Source: Drosophila persimilis
Taxonomy: Eukaryota; Arthropoda; Insecta; Diptera; Drosophilidae
Length of the DNA: 64,000 nt
Direction of reading: 5' to 3'
Assembly (NCBI RefSeq): GCF_003286085.1
Contig: NW_020825327.1
Location: 1,612,001-1,676,000 of the forward strand
Made by a program: the position numbers and the translations under genes. The notes under the pieces are model-generated. The model made no database searches. It had not been told where the DNA came from and worked only from the letters and a program-made list of their open reading frames with translations. Below are positions 1-12,499 of the stretch, one piece after another. Each line of letters opens with the position of its first letter. The stretch's first letter is position 1.

Positions 1-119
1 GTCACTTGGCAAGTAACAGCCGAAAACAAAATACCCCTTAGATACAGGGTAGCGCGTCACTTGGCAAGTAACAGCCGAAAAGAATATACCCGTTAGATAC
101 AGGGTAGCGAGTCACTTGG
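1..119 (-). repeat. 55-bp tandem repeat in the BEL F leader
   Basis: The unit starts GTCACTTGGCAAGTAACAGC at 1 and again at 56, with a third partial copy starting at 111. The repeats also occur, inverted in orientation, at about 43300-43415 in the plus-strand copy of the family. Confidence 0.8.
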
Positions 120-965
120 CGCACCGTTAAGCTCAAGAGCGGCAACGAAAATTCTCCCAACAAATACAACGCAAGCAGCAGTGGAGAAACGAAATAATGC
201 ACCGGTGCTGCTGCTTGTATGCATGTGTGGATACTTTCTATACGACGTGGCTTGGGTGAACGAACGAACAAACTTTGTGAGGTTCTAACGACGAGAAAGG
301 TAGAACAAAACTACTACAACTACATATATATGTGAACTCCATGTGACTAGCGCTTTAACATAAAGTAGGAATACTGTCGCGTTAGGAATATATATACAAA
401 TAAATACAAATAAATACAAAATAAAATGGGGGGGGGAGGGGCGACAGTGATTGCAGTAAACGGAAGATGTATGTATGTACATATAACTGTTGCGTCCAAA
501 TAGCGGTTCACAAATGTCTGTATGTGTCGATATGTATGTATTTATGTGTGTTTAGTTATATTTATGCAATTACTAATAAAATGCATGCAATCAAGCTCTA
601 CTATATGTATATCATACGTCTGTGCCTAGAATTGAAGGCGATGTGCAATGTTTTCAGCACAAGACACCTCAAAGAGAGATCTGAATGTCTTTTGCTCAGC
701 CTTCAATTTTCTGCACAAATACCTCTGATTCCTCTTTTGGATCTTTGAATCCAACTGCTACTTTCCAGTCTTTATCGCAGGGCATCCCTCGGCGGTAGCA
801 GAAATTTGCACAAAAATTATTCTTGGCGCGACCGACGCGATGATTTTATGCAAATTGATTGCTGATTGACACACACACCACGACGCGGGTAACGAATATG
901 TTTGCATATACTGCAATTTCTTGTCTCACTGTCACTTATTGTTGTTGCCTATAATTAACTTTACA

Positions 966-983
966 GTCCACCCGGGGGCGCCA
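966..983 (-). other. Primer-binding site of BEL family F
   Basis: TGGCGCCCCCGGGTGGAC (minus strand) directly follows the LTR end, as a tRNA primer site should. It differs from the TGGTGACCCC-type site of the other BEL families in this window. The matching tRNA was not identified. Confidence 0.65.
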
Positions 984-1292
984 TGAAAAATTAGAAGAGT
1001 TTTTCTAATGAATTAACCGAAAACTTTGGGTGGCTGTAATTTAATTATTTATTCGGCGGAGCGAATATGGATACGCTCGACCTATTTCAATGTTAGCGAA
1101 CAACTATATTTCCTTCACAATTCAAAATCTCTTACTCTAGCTAACCTACAGTGCCAAAGCGGGGCGAATTCGCCAAGAGCGAGAGGGCGAGCTTTTATTG
1201 CGCTCCCGCTTGCCCTAGCCTAACTTACACTAGACTTCATAATTAAGATAAATAACTAATAATGGCCGCCATGGATGGAAGGTCACGCAACA
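984..1292 (-). repeat. LTR of BEL family F
   Basis: This is a 309-bp LTR. On the minus strand it starts TGTTGCGTGA and ends TTTTTCA, giving TG...CA ends. It aligns end to end with 48497-48817 apart from a short indel in a GGTTAG-rich stretch. It contains AATAAA (in CAATAAAAGC) about a quarter of the way in. Confidence 0.85.
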
Positions 1293-1683
1293 ACAAATAG
1301 TAGTTCACTAAGATCCAGTTGAAGGCGTGTGTGCAAATACCAATCAGAGTAAGGCAGACAGATTTTAACATCATCAGCATACATTAGTTTAGTAGAGTAT
1401 GTTATAACTTCAGGAAGTTGAATGACATTCACAAATAAAATAAACAGAAGTGGGCCCAGATGACTTACCTGTGGCACACCTGAAGTAACATTAACAATAT
1501 TTGACACAACACATTAGAAAGCAAAACACATTGAGAACGGTTAGAGAGATAGGACAAAATCCAATCTAGAAGATTCGTTGGGAACCCTAATAAAGAGGGC
1601 TTGTGAATAAGGAGAGCGTGGTTCACAGAATCGAATGCCTTGCTGAAGGATTAAGTTGGAAAACTCAAGAAGGTTAGTCGATA
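1293..1683 (-). pseudogene. Jockey-type non-LTR reverse transcriptase fragment
   Basis: The minus strand encodes a piece of reverse transcriptase with a TSGVPQ...GPLLFILF stretch followed by the catalytic YADD motif. It is nearly identical at nucleotide level to 8525-8968, a longer copy in the same orientation. The BEL F LTR cuts it at 1292. A short internal deletion is present near 1652 relative to the longer copy. It cannot encode a functional protein. Confidence 0.8.
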
Positions 1684-1699
1684 TTGAACGATGTACCGT

Positions 1700-1800
1700 C
1701 GACATAAATCGCCGCAACATGCCAATATAAATTTGGCGGATCAGAACTTCTACCAGTCCCAGCCAGTTGACATTCTAATTGGAGCGGCTCGTTACATCTA
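1700..1800 (+). pseudogene. BEL/Pao pol fragment (protease-RT linker)
   Basis: The plus strand reads NINLADQNFYQSQPVDILIG, the signature that follows the protease in BEL/Pao polyproteins; compare LADPNFDKTGRIDILLG in element E and LADPAFFNPQRVDLLIG in element D. Only about 30 codons are recognisable and it belongs to none of the complete copies here. Sequence to about 1885 shows nothing further. Confidence 0.5.
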
Positions 1801-1888
1801 CACCGATCGTGATCGCAAGAACAAGTTCCGTCGCCTGGAACAGTGGCCCTGTCTCCATAGCATTTCAAATCGAAACAAGAACGACGGA

Positions 1889-2180
1889 TAACGTTGTGAT
1901 TTACTGCTGCGACCGCAACTCTAAATTTATACCCGATACTAAGTCAGTATGGCTCTCCTCTGCCAGACGGCGCTAACATTGAACGACACGACAAAGAGTG
2001 CGTGCGAGAGTGACAGAAAATCAGTCAGTCAGTCAAAACATGTCGTGGGGCACTGCGTAGCCCCTGCAAATTGATTTCTTCCTTTTGGTTATAATAATGA
2101 TCCGAACTGATCCAGATTCGGCAATCTGGTAGATATGGTCATTCGCTATATTTGTGATTTTTAATTTTCTCTTATGTTTA
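1889..2180 (+). mobile_element. HINE/DINE-1-like Helitron derivative, 5' part
   Basis: It matches the first ~290 bp of the full-length copies at 6013 and 10640: the 5' hairpin region, the subterminal TTATACCCGATACT, and the GTGCGAGAG block. It stops at about 2180, where an inverted copy begins. No coding capacity. Confidence 0.8.
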
Positions 2181-3218
2181 GTGGATGTGTGTAACGTCCA
2201 GAAGGAATCGTTTCCAACCATAAAGTACATATATTCTTGATCGGCATCAATAGCCGAGTCGATTGAGCCCTGTCTGTCTGTCCGTCCGTGCGTCTGTCCG
2301 TCCCTATCAGAGCCTAGTGCTCAAAGACTATAAGAGCTAGAGCAACGACATTTTGTATCCGGACTTCTGTGATATGTCACTGTTACAGGAATATTTCAAA
2401 ACTTTGCCTCGCCCACTTCCGCCTCCACAAAGAGCGAAAATCTGTGGCATCCACAATTTCATAGATACGAGAAAACAGAGAACGCAGAATCGAAGAGGAT
2501 GACCATATCTTCTAGAGTGCAAAACCTGAACCAGATCGTATAATTATTATAGCCAGAATCAAGAAAACAATTTCATTCTCTCTCTCTCCGTCTCTCTCTA
2601 ACACACAGGTTTCATGGTTGGCTTTGCCTATTGCAAAATATGAGTATGAGATCTCTCAGAGACTATAAAAGCTAGAGTAACCAAATTTTTTATCCACACT
2701 CCTGTTATATCGGACCTTGACGAGTTAGTTTCAAAATTTCGCCACACCTTCTTCCGCCCCCGCAAAGGACGAAAATCTGAGGCATCCACAAATCTCAGAG
2801 ACTATTAAGGCTAGAGTAACCAATTTTGGTATAAACACTCCTGTTAGATCTCACTATAAAACGTATATCTCAAATTTTCGCCCCACCCCATTCCGCCCCC
2901 ACAAAGAACAAAAATCTGTTGCATCCACAATATTGAGGATACGAGAAAACTAAAAACGCAGAATCATACATAATAACCATATCTATCAAATTGCTGAATC
3001 TGGATCAGATCGGATCATTTTTATAGCCAAAAGGAACAAATCAATTTGCAGTGGCTACGCAGTGCCCGACATCACGCTCAGACTGATTTTCTGTCTCTCT
3101 CGCACACACTCTGTCGTGTCGTTTAATATTAGCGTCGTCTGCCGGAGGAGAGCCATACTGACTAAGTATCGGGTATAAATGTAGAGTTGCGGTGTCCGCA
3201 GCAACGTTCACCCTCGTT
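2181..3218 (-). mobile_element. HINE/DINE-1-like Helitron derivative, near full length
   Basis: Reverse orientation copy. On the minus strand it runs from ACGAGGGTGAACGTTGCTGC (5' end near 3218) to the conserved CTTCTGGACGTTACACACAT block near 2190, lacking the last ~60 bp. It carries the (GGAC/AGAC)n microsatellite at about 2270-2305 and a very GA-rich tract (2575-2606 on the minus strand). Confidence 0.85.
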
Positions 3219-3425
3219 TTTTATGAATTTCTTTTTTTCGGAGCGGAACCCACAAAAGACGAAAGTCTGTGGCAGAAAAACGCAGAATGGGATCACAATT
3301 ATAGCCAGAAGGAACAAAAAGGCTTGCAATATGTCTACGCGCTTACTTATTTTGTGTCTCTCCCTCACACACTATTTGTCGTGCAATTTGTGCGCCCAAT
3401 GGCGGAGGTGAGTCATACTGACTGA
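3219..3425 (-). repeat. Degenerate HINE fragment
   Basis: Diverged minus-strand copy of the HINE 5' half. Recognisable blocks are AAAACGCAGAAT, TATAGCCAGAAGGAACAAA, a TGTCTCTCCCTCACACAC tract and GAGTCATACTGACT. It lies directly against the better-preserved copy. Confidence 0.65.
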
Positions 3426-5075
<1,650 letters not shown>

Positions 5076-5209
5076 GAGACACATTTGTTTAAACATATAT
5101 AACATAATGGTGTTTCAAATTTCTAAATCAATTTGAATGCTGTCAATTATTGTGAATGCACTAGAACTAACTAGAACGCATCCGTCTTTGCTGATAAGCT
5201 CACTCAGCC

Positions 5210-5215
5210 AATAAA
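5210..5215 (+). promoter_or_regulatory. Polr3A polyadenylation signal
   Basis: AATAAA lies 135 bp after the Polr3A stop codon, followed by a GT-containing stretch. It is the first canonical signal downstream. Confidence 0.65.
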
Positions 5216-5230
5216 ACTCTGGTGTCAAAC

Positions 5231-6012
5231 CAACTTTTTCTGATAGATAGATAGTGCTTCACAAATGCATAAAAAACTTTATTTTTTATTTAAAATTTTG
5301 TATTAATTGGATACTTCCAAAAATCAAAAATTAGTTTTACCCATTTTTAATTTTCATTTTTTTATTAATGACATTTTGTTGAATGTTTTTATCAGAGGTC
5401 TTGGTTTTAAAGAACTTTTCAATTCTAAAAAACTAAGAAGTGCAGTTATAACTTGGCTTGTAAAACTTTGCAGTTGAATTATATTTTGTTGGTTATTTTT
5501 TTATGTACTTATTTTTTTTTTAATTTGGATTTTTATTTTTTTGGAAAATTTTAAAAGGTGTACACGTATGGATATGGAAGTAATATCTTTATTATTGTTT
5601 TTATATATATATATATATGGGTTATTTAGTATTGGCTTCTTACAGGTTAGATTACAATGTGTTTTAAATAAATAGCGGGGGGGTCTATGATGCGGCGGTA
5701 CAGCGAGCTATGCGTGCGGTTGGTTTCAATCAGAATTTTCCATTAACTCCAATCCGCGAGAAAAGGTCGAGCAAAAGGGAATCGAAAGATCACGCGATGC
5801 GACGGTCCCAATGCAGAAATGGATTGCATCGCTGCATGAGTGTGCAGTTGCGGGGTATGTTTTGCACATGAGCATAACAACACACCCAAACGCGTAGAAC
5901 CAGGTGCTTAAGCGGGAAAATACAATGATGAGCATATGATTGGGGAACGGTAAAGTATGAATGAGTATAAATTAAAGAATACTCAAATAAGCGGTATATT
6001 TCTTAATATAAA
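5231..6012. other. Intergenic, no gene seen
   Basis: Very AT-rich to about 5640, including T-runs and a (TA)n tract at 5602-5620, then mixed composition with a run of seven Gs at 5679. Reading frames are short and have no recognisable domain. Confidence 0.6.
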
Positions 6013-7125
6013 ACGAGGGGGAACGTTGTGAGTTGCTGCGGACACCGCAACTCTACGGTTATACCCGATACTAAGTCAGTATGGCTCTCCTCCGGCAGAC
6101 GTCGCTAATATTTAACGACACGACAAAGAGTGCGTGCGAGAGAGACAGAAAATCAGTCTGAGCGTGACGTCGGGCGCTGCGTAGCCAGTGCAAATTGGTT
6201 TGTTCCTTTTGGCTATAAAAATGATCTGATCTGATCCAGATTCAGCAATCTAATAGATATGGTCATTATCTATGATTCTGCGTTTTTAGTTTTCTCAAAT
6301 CTGCAATATTGTGGATGCAACAGATTTTCGTCCTTTGTGGGGGCGGATGGGGGTGGGGCGAAATTCTGAGATATACGTTTTATAGTGACATCTTAAAGGA
6401 GTGTGTGTACCAAATTTGGTTACTCTAGCCTTAATAGTCTCTGAGATTTGTGGTTGCCTCAGATTTTCGTCCTTTGCGGGGGCGGAAGGGGGTGTGGCGA
6501 AATTTGGACATGAAACGGTCAAGGTTCGATATCACAGGAGTGTGGATACCAAATTTGGTTGCTCTGGCTTTTATAGGTTCTGAGATCCTTGAACTCATAT
6601 TTTGCAATTGGCAAAACCGACCATGAAACCTGTGTGTTAGAGTGAGACAGAGCGAGAAAGAATGGAATTTGTTTTCGTGATTCTGGCTATAATAATTATA
6701 CGATCTGGTTCATATTTTGCACTCTAGAAGATCTAGAAGAGTCATCTTCTACGATTCTGCGTTTTTAGTTTTCTCGTATCGTCGAAATTGTGGATGCCAC
6801 AGATTTTCGCCCTTTGTGGGGGCGGAAGTGGGCGGGGCAAAGTTTTTAAATATTTTTGGAGCAGTGACATATCACAGAAGTCTGGATCCAAAACATCGTT
6901 GCTCTAGCTCTTATAGTCTTTGAGCATTAGGCGCTGAAGGGGACGGACAGACGGACAGACGGACGGACGGACGGACAGACAGACAGGGCTCAATCGACTC
7001 GGCTATTGATGCTTGAGAATATATATACTTTATAGGGTCGGAAACGATTCCTTCTGGACGTTACACACATCCATTTTCACCACAAATCTAATATACCCCA
7101 ATACTCATTTTGAGTATCGGGTATA
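6013..7125 (+). mobile_element. HINE/DINE-1-like Helitron derivative, full length
   Basis: About 1.1 kb, non-coding. It starts ACGAGGGGGAACGTTGTGAG with a 5' hairpin (arms GAGTTGC and GCAACTC) and ends in a hairpin (ATACTC, loop ATTTT, GAGTAT) plus CGGGTATAA. The 5' TTATACCCGATACT and 3' AGTATCGGGTATAA are subterminal inverted repeats, as in DINE-1 elements. A (GGAC/AGAC)n microsatellite lies at 6941-6985. It is nearly identical to copies at 10640 and 21306. Mobilisation would need a Helitron/Helentron transposase supplied elsewhere. Confidence 0.88.
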
Positions 7126-7559
7126 AAAAAACCATGTTAAGGTAGAGATTAAAGTTATTTTCTTAACATGGATATGAGCTTTTCCATGGAAAAGTCCACC
7201 AAAGCCAAAAAATTAAAAGTCAAAACAAATACATTTCCATAAACTTTTGTCTCGATATTATTTTCTAAAAATATTGAAACCCAGCTAATTTAACCAATTG
7301 ACATATAATTTCATTAACTTTGATCAAAACACCTATTTAAATTAGCAAATTTTCCCCTTTTTGCCATTTGTATAGTCATGTTTTCCTTTACAATTTTCTC
7401 CTTAAAGAAAGATGATTTTTAATAAAAGTTTTTTCTCAAAGTCTTTCTAAAATATTTAACTATCTAAAAAAATTCCGGCATATTTTTAGCCTTTTTTATT
7501 AAGCCAAGAAATTGCTTTATGAAGCAGAGAGCAAAAGACTGAAAGTGCCATTCTACCTT
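7126..7559. other. No gene seen
   Basis: AT-rich sequence with scattered stops in all frames; nothing recognised. Confidence 0.6.
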
Positions 7560-7740
7560 GGTATGGGTAAGGTTGCTCAGAGTAACTTTACTGAGAATAG
7601 TTAGTTTGGAAAAATTTGGCAAAAATATCGGTGATTGCCTGATCAATTTGCGCCGACGTATTAAGAAATGATAGCGTTCTAAGCTTACGTTTACGATGGT
7701 CTAAAACTGTTTAGGGTCCTGAGAAAAACGTATCCTGCAT
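7560..7740 (-). pseudogene. Jockey-type ORF2 linker fragment (between endonuclease and RT)
   Basis: The minus strand contains a stretch reading DQAITDIFAKFFQTNYSQ, typical of the linker between endonuclease and RT in Jockey/CR1-like elements. It sits beyond the 3' end of the RT copy at 7775-9427, in the same orientation, so it is a separate fragment or a duplicated piece. Frameshifts break it. Confidence 0.5.
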
Positions 7741-7774
7741 CGAGATAGATTATTAATTATAGCATTATATTTTT

Positions 7775-9427
7775 TATTTATTTAATTAACAATTATCTGC
7801 TAAAAATGGTACTTATGTAGTTACAAAAGGAGAAAAGAAGAGAAGTTTCAAGTTTGTTAAATTTAGGTGATTATAAATATTACATGCTTTTATTTTAAGG
7901 GATAGTTCAGGGGATAAGGTATGACAGAGGGAGTTAAAGTTATGGCATATAACCCTAAAAGGTTCATATTGGTCATAATTAGATCTACATAAGGCCTAAA
8001 AGTACGGGTAGGCCTAGATGGGACGGCCAAGTCAATCTGACCCAAGAGAGTTTGGGTGTCAACAATCCCGAGAATGAGCTTGTGCACGAACATAACGCCA
8101 TTGCATATTCTGCGATGGTGCAACGACGGCAGGTCAATAAGATTTAGCCTAGACCGGTAGGGCGGCAATATTCTACCCGAGTCCCAGTTAATGTTACAAA
8201 GGACAAAAATTGAACATTGATTTTGCACGGATTCAATAACAACCTTCTGCTCTTTATACTGCGGGCTCCACACGAAAGAACAATACTCCAATATCGGATG
8301 TACCAACGAGATATACAGTTGTTTCATCACGTACGGGTCGTCAAACTCCTTGGACCAACGCTTGATGAACGCTAAAACACCCTCAGCTTCATTTACTGTT
8401 GCAGCTATATTGCTGTTAAAACACAACTTATATTCAAATAGGACTCCGAGGTCATTTAAACTGGAAAGTCGCTCCATAAGTTTGCATTTAGTAAGGTTCA
8501 GAAAAATAAGATTAGTTGAACACCACAATAGTAGTTCACTTAGATCCAGTTGAAGGCGTGTGTGCAAATACCAATCAGAGTAAGGCAGACAGATTTTAAC
8601 ATCATCAGCATACATTAGTGTAGTAGAGTATGTTATAACTTCAGGAAGATGAATGACATTCACAAATAAAATAAACAGAAGCGGGCCCAGATGACTTCCC
8701 TGTGGCACACCTGAAGTAACATTAACAATATTTGACACAATACATTAAAAAGCAAATTACGTTGAGAACGGTTAGAGAGATAGGACAAAATGCAATCTAG
8801 AAGTTTCGTTGGGAACCCTACAAAAGAGAGCTTGTGAATAAGCTGAGCATGGTTTTCAGAATCGAATGCCTTGCTGAAGTCCGTAAAAACTACATTCGTC
8901 TGCAAACCACTTTGAAAACCACAGTGGATTAAGTTGGAAAACTCAAGAGGGTTAGTCGATATTGAACGATATCTGAAAAAACCATGTTCCGACGGAGATA
9001 TCAAGCTGCAACAAAGATGTTGCAGTTGCCGGGTGACCAGGAACTCAAGAAGCTTCGGGATGGCGGAAAGCATTGCGATACCACGATAGTTTTCAATATT
9101 TGATCTTGAGCCTTTTCCGTGAAGCGGAATGATGTAGGACTCATTCCAAATTACTCGGAGACAAGACTGTTCCAAAGAGAGGTTGTCAAGGTCAAGGGTT
9201 TGCAAATAGACTGGGCACAGTGTTTTAAAATGCAACTTGGTACCTTTTCTGGACCCGCTGATAACGATATGTCCATAGATGACAAAACCTTCCAGGACAA
9301 CGCTTTCCTCGGAAATAGGCAGAAAAATGCTGTTAGCGTGAGGTAGATGGTACAAATACCGAGTGGTTGTAAATATGAGACGAGTACGTTGTTTGGAAAA
9401 ATCTAGCGAATAAATTTGCATTACCAA
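7775..9427 (-). pseudogene. Jockey-type non-LTR element: reverse transcriptase and 3' end
   Basis: The RT copies element RNA into DNA at the target site. Two overlapping reading frames (9427-8660 and 8738-7890) hold the RT: ENYRGIAMLSAIPKLLE, then FTDFSKAFDS (motif A), SGVPQGS (motif B) and LMYADDVKIC (motif C, catalytic). The frameshift lies between motifs A and B near 8700-8740. A thumb region and a C-terminal tail rich in basic residues and leucine follow, with no RNase H, as expected for this clade. The 3' UTR ends in an A-rich tail near 7775. The endonuclease is missing, so the copy is 5'-truncated. The same family may supply 1293-1683 and the endonuclease part at 40.6 kb. Confidence 0.85.
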
Positions 9428-9545
9428 AAGCAGAAGCTTCTGCTTTGTTCTGGTAATGAAGGGCCGGAGGAAAAGCGTTTGACATACGCTTAGAGTCTAA
9501 AGTCTAATAATTTCACCTATTACATGGCGACCGTGACAAGTGTCA
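9428..9545 (+). repeat. 412/mdg1-type LTR end and primer-binding site (remnant)
   Basis: The segment ends ...CCTATTACA followed by TGGCGACCGTGACAAGTG at 9525, the primer site used by 412/mdg1-group gypsy elements. Only the LTR's last ~95 bp could be present. From 9546 to about 9686 nothing else is recognised. Confidence 0.6.
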
Positions 9546-9686
9546 CAAGAATATATTTTTTTAAATATATATGCATTTATGCACCAAACCAAACTGTTCT
9601 GCTCAACGGTCGAAGTCTGTACTGTGCGATCGAAATGTGTGGTGGAAGCTAATCCGAATTACAGCAGACCGGTCTCCTAAACATAC

Positions 9687-10507
9687 ATTGACTGGATCAT
9701 CAGTTTTATGTCTATGAGACTACTGAAAATAGGAGAAGCTGTTCAGGGAGGAATCCCACAGGGATCTTGTCTGTCGCTCATCCTTTTAATGTATACACGA
9801 AAAGACTACATCAGATCAGTGATGGAAACACTCATATGATGCAATTTGCAGATGACTTCGTTATAATCCCTAACAACAGTGAGTTTTTTGTAGCGGTTAA
9901 AAACCTTAATAACAAACTAAATGACTTTAACCTTCTATGTGGTGATCTCGGTTTTAGCTTCAACCCAAGCAAATCTGAGGCAATGAATGTAGGAAAAGGA
10001 CAGGTCAGAGCGGTAAATCTTTCTGTTGGAAATGTGCCTATACTAAATCGAAAACATATTCGTTTCTTATGCAGAGTGATTAGCGCAAACATGTCAAATG
10101 TCAGCCATGTAAAAATGGTTAAAGAACAAACCAAAAAAGGCAACAGACTCCTTCAGCTCGCAGCTACTATCAAATCAGGGCAAAAACCTAAAACAAGTAC
10201 CAACATCTTCAAAGCTTTTATTAGAACAAAACAAGAATATGCTATCACAAGTTTTTCAGACATGGGATCTGGAGCAAGCAAAGATATAGAAATAGCGCAA
10301 GCTAAATCACTCAGAAGGTGTGTTGGGGTGCCACCTGACAAAAGCAAACACGAAATTTTTGTCCTCGCTGGCGTAATGCCACCCGTTTTCAGGGTGAAAT
10401 GGCTTACAGCCAAAGAACTGCTTAAAGTTAAAAGGTTCAATCCAACAATGTTTGACGAGCTAATTCGCTCAAAAGCTGATACGAGTTACACACGTACATT
10501 AATGTAA
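9687..10507 (+). pseudogene. I-type non-LTR element: C-terminal half of RT
   Basis: Reading starts without an initiator in the RT palm: EAVQGGIPQGS (motif B, 9732-9764) and QFADDF (motif C, about 9844-9861), then a thumb and connection region. The stop is at 10505. The RNase H part of the same protein is found at 11766-11955 and 15395-15838, after two insertions, so ORF2 was split. Fingers, motif A and the endonuclease are missing. Presence of RNase H places it in the I group rather than the Jockey group. Confidence 0.8.
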
Positions 10508-10639
10508 GTTTACATCCAACTTTGTAAACACTCAAGACTGTGATAGTGTTAACACTATTACATGTTAACATGTAACAAAATCCATCTATTAGACAAATAT
10601 TTAACTAAGGGTAAGGAAGAATACTCGAATGAAGAAATA

Positions 10640-11762
10640 ACGAGGGGGAACGTTGTGAGTTGCTGCGGACACCGCAACTCTACGGTTATACCCGATACTA
10701 AGTCAGTATGGCTCTCCTCCGGCAGACGCCGCTAATATTTAACGACACGACAAAGAGTGCGTGCGAGAGAGACAGAAAATCAGTCTGAGCGTGACGTCGG
10801 GCGCTGCGTAGCCAGTGCAAATTGATTTGTTCCTTTTGGCTATGAAAATGATCTGATCTGATCCAGATTCAGCAACCTGATAGATATGGTCATTATCTAT
10901 GATTCTGCGTTTTTAGTTTTCTCAAATCTGCAATATTGTGGATGCAACAGATTTTCGTCCTTTGTGGGGGCGGATGGGGGTGGGGCGAAATTCTGAGATA
11001 TACGTTTTTTAGTGACATCTTAAAGGAGTGTGTGTACCAAATTTGGTTACTCTAGCCTTAATAGTCTCTGAGATTTGTGGTTGCCTCAGATTTTCGTCCT
11101 TTGCGGGGGCGGAAGGGGGTGTGGCGAAATTTGGACAGGAAACGGTCAAGGTCCGATATCACAGGAGTGTGGATACCAAATTTGGTTGCTCTGGCTTTTA
11201 TAGGTTCTGAGATCCTTGAACTCATATTTTGCAATTGGCAAAACCGACCATGAAACCTGTGTGTTAGAGTGAGACAGAGCGAGAAAGAGTGAAATTGTTT
11301 TCGTGATTCTGGCTGTAATAATTATACGATCTGGTTCAGATTTTGCACTCTAGAAGATATAGTCATCTTCTACGATTCTGCGTTTTTAGTTTTCTCGTAT
11401 CGTCAAAATTGTGGATGCCACAGATTTTCGCCCTTTGTGGGGGCGGAAGTGGGCGGGGCAAAGTTTTGAAATATTTTTGGAGCAGTGACATATCACAGAA
11501 GTCTGGATCCAAAACATCGTTGCTCTAGCTCTTATAGTCTTTGAGCATTAGGCGCTGAAGGGGACGGACAGACGGACAGACGGACAGACGGACAGACGGA
11601 CGGACGGACAGACAGACATGGCTCAATCGACTCGGCTATTGATGCTGATCAAGAATATATATACTTTATGGGGTCGGAAACGATTCCTTCTGGACGTTAC
11701 ACACATCCACTTTTACCACAAATCTAATATACCCCAATACTCATTTTGAGTATCGGGTATAA
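10640..11762 (+). mobile_element. HINE/DINE-1-like Helitron derivative, full length
   Basis: Same structure as the 6013 copy: 5' ACGAGGGGGAACGTTGTGAG with hairpin, subterminal inverted repeats, (GGAC/AGAC)n tract at 11562-11612, terminal hairpin and CGGGTATA. It inserted into the I-type element between its RT and RNase H segments. It has a GA-rich tract, GTGAGACAGAGCGAGAAAGA, at about 11269-11288. Confidence 0.88.
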
Positions 11763-11765
11763 AAA

Positions 11766-11955
11766 CTATGTTTTATGAGATTCTGAACAAGTACAGAAAA
11801 GACGACTGGAACATTCTATCAACAGATACCTCAGTTACAAAAAGTACATGTGGCGTAGGTATATTAGAATGGCCTAGTGGAAATATCCACAAGTACAAAA
11901 TAGAAAACAGATTATCCTCAGTGGGTGCCGAACTCGTAGGCCTTAAAAAGGCCTG
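11766..11955 (+). pseudogene. I-type element RNase H, first part
   Basis: Encodes the start of an RNase H fold: STDTSVTKSTCGVGI (first catalytic Asp in the TDTS region) and GAELVGLKKAC (catalytic Glu). The frame is cut at 11955 by BEL element A and resumes in frame at 15395, since the duplicated GCCTG restores the codons across the insertion. RNase H removes template RNA during target-primed reverse transcription. Confidence 0.8.
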
Positions 11956-12327
11956 TGTGGAGATAATGTTTTTTATCCGCAATCAGCCGACTAATTATTT
12001 CGAATTAAATAAAACTCGGCGCAGAAATAAAATTACGATATGTTCTTTAATGCGTGACATCCAAATTGCAAGTGTGGCTTGCCTGCCCTTTACATTGCCG
12101 CTCCGATCGCTGAGCGCAGCTTCGCTCGGCTGACGTCGGTAGGCAGACGCAAAGCGGAGATAGCGAAGAGCGAGCTGGCAGAGAGCGTTTAGCAGGGCAA
12201 GCACGCGCAAAGCTTTAACAAACAAATGAGTGACATAGACATAAGTAACAAACAAAATAAGCAGCTGAGAGCCAAGAATTAGGTGCTATTTGGCAAGCAA
12301 CTAATCGGCTGGGTTCTGCTCCGAACA
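11956..12327 (-). repeat. 3' LTR of BEL element A
   Basis: 372 bp; minus-strand ends are TGTTCGGAGC and ATCTCCACA. The same LTR occurs at 15036, 34034 and 40006. Confidence 0.93.
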
Positions 12328-12499
12328 TTCACACCCCGTTGGAAGGCAAGGCTTTCAACAGATCCATCCTGAAGGGGCAGAACGGCTATTTTTCCAACGG
12401 CCCTCTTGAAGATGCTTGCTTGGGCGCAGCCGGCGGCTACGCTGGGATGATCGTGGAATGCAGCAATCGGAGCTTCTTTACGAAGGCGCCTTGTCGTGA

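Larger units (their letters stand above)
1..1292 (-). mobile_element. BEL/Pao family F, 5' LTR plus leader (runs off the left edge)
   Basis: Read on the minus strand this is a 5' LTR (1292 to 984), a primer-binding site, then about 980 bp of untranslated leader that leaves the window. The LTR matches the 3' LTR of the BEL element at 43168-48817, and the leader at 1-270 matches 43168-43440 just before that element's gag. No gag coding is inside the window. The LTR abuts a Jockey-type RT fragment, so the element probably inserted into it. Family assignment rests on the plus-strand copy, whose pol is clearly BEL/Pao. Confidence 0.8.

Noticed and set aside
38-271. 77-codon minus-strand frame also open at 43165-43455
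   Set aside because: It is in the BEL F leader and partly made of tandem repeats; openness in two related copies is not independent evidence.
6935-6990. (GGAC/AGAC)n tracts as CRISPR-like or satellite arrays
   Set aside because: They are the internal microsatellite of each HINE copy, with no spacers.
11995-12255. An 86-codon minus-strand frame repeated at 34073-34333 and 40045-40305
   Set aside because: It recurs only because it lies in the BEL A/A2 LTR; no start context or domain supports a gene.
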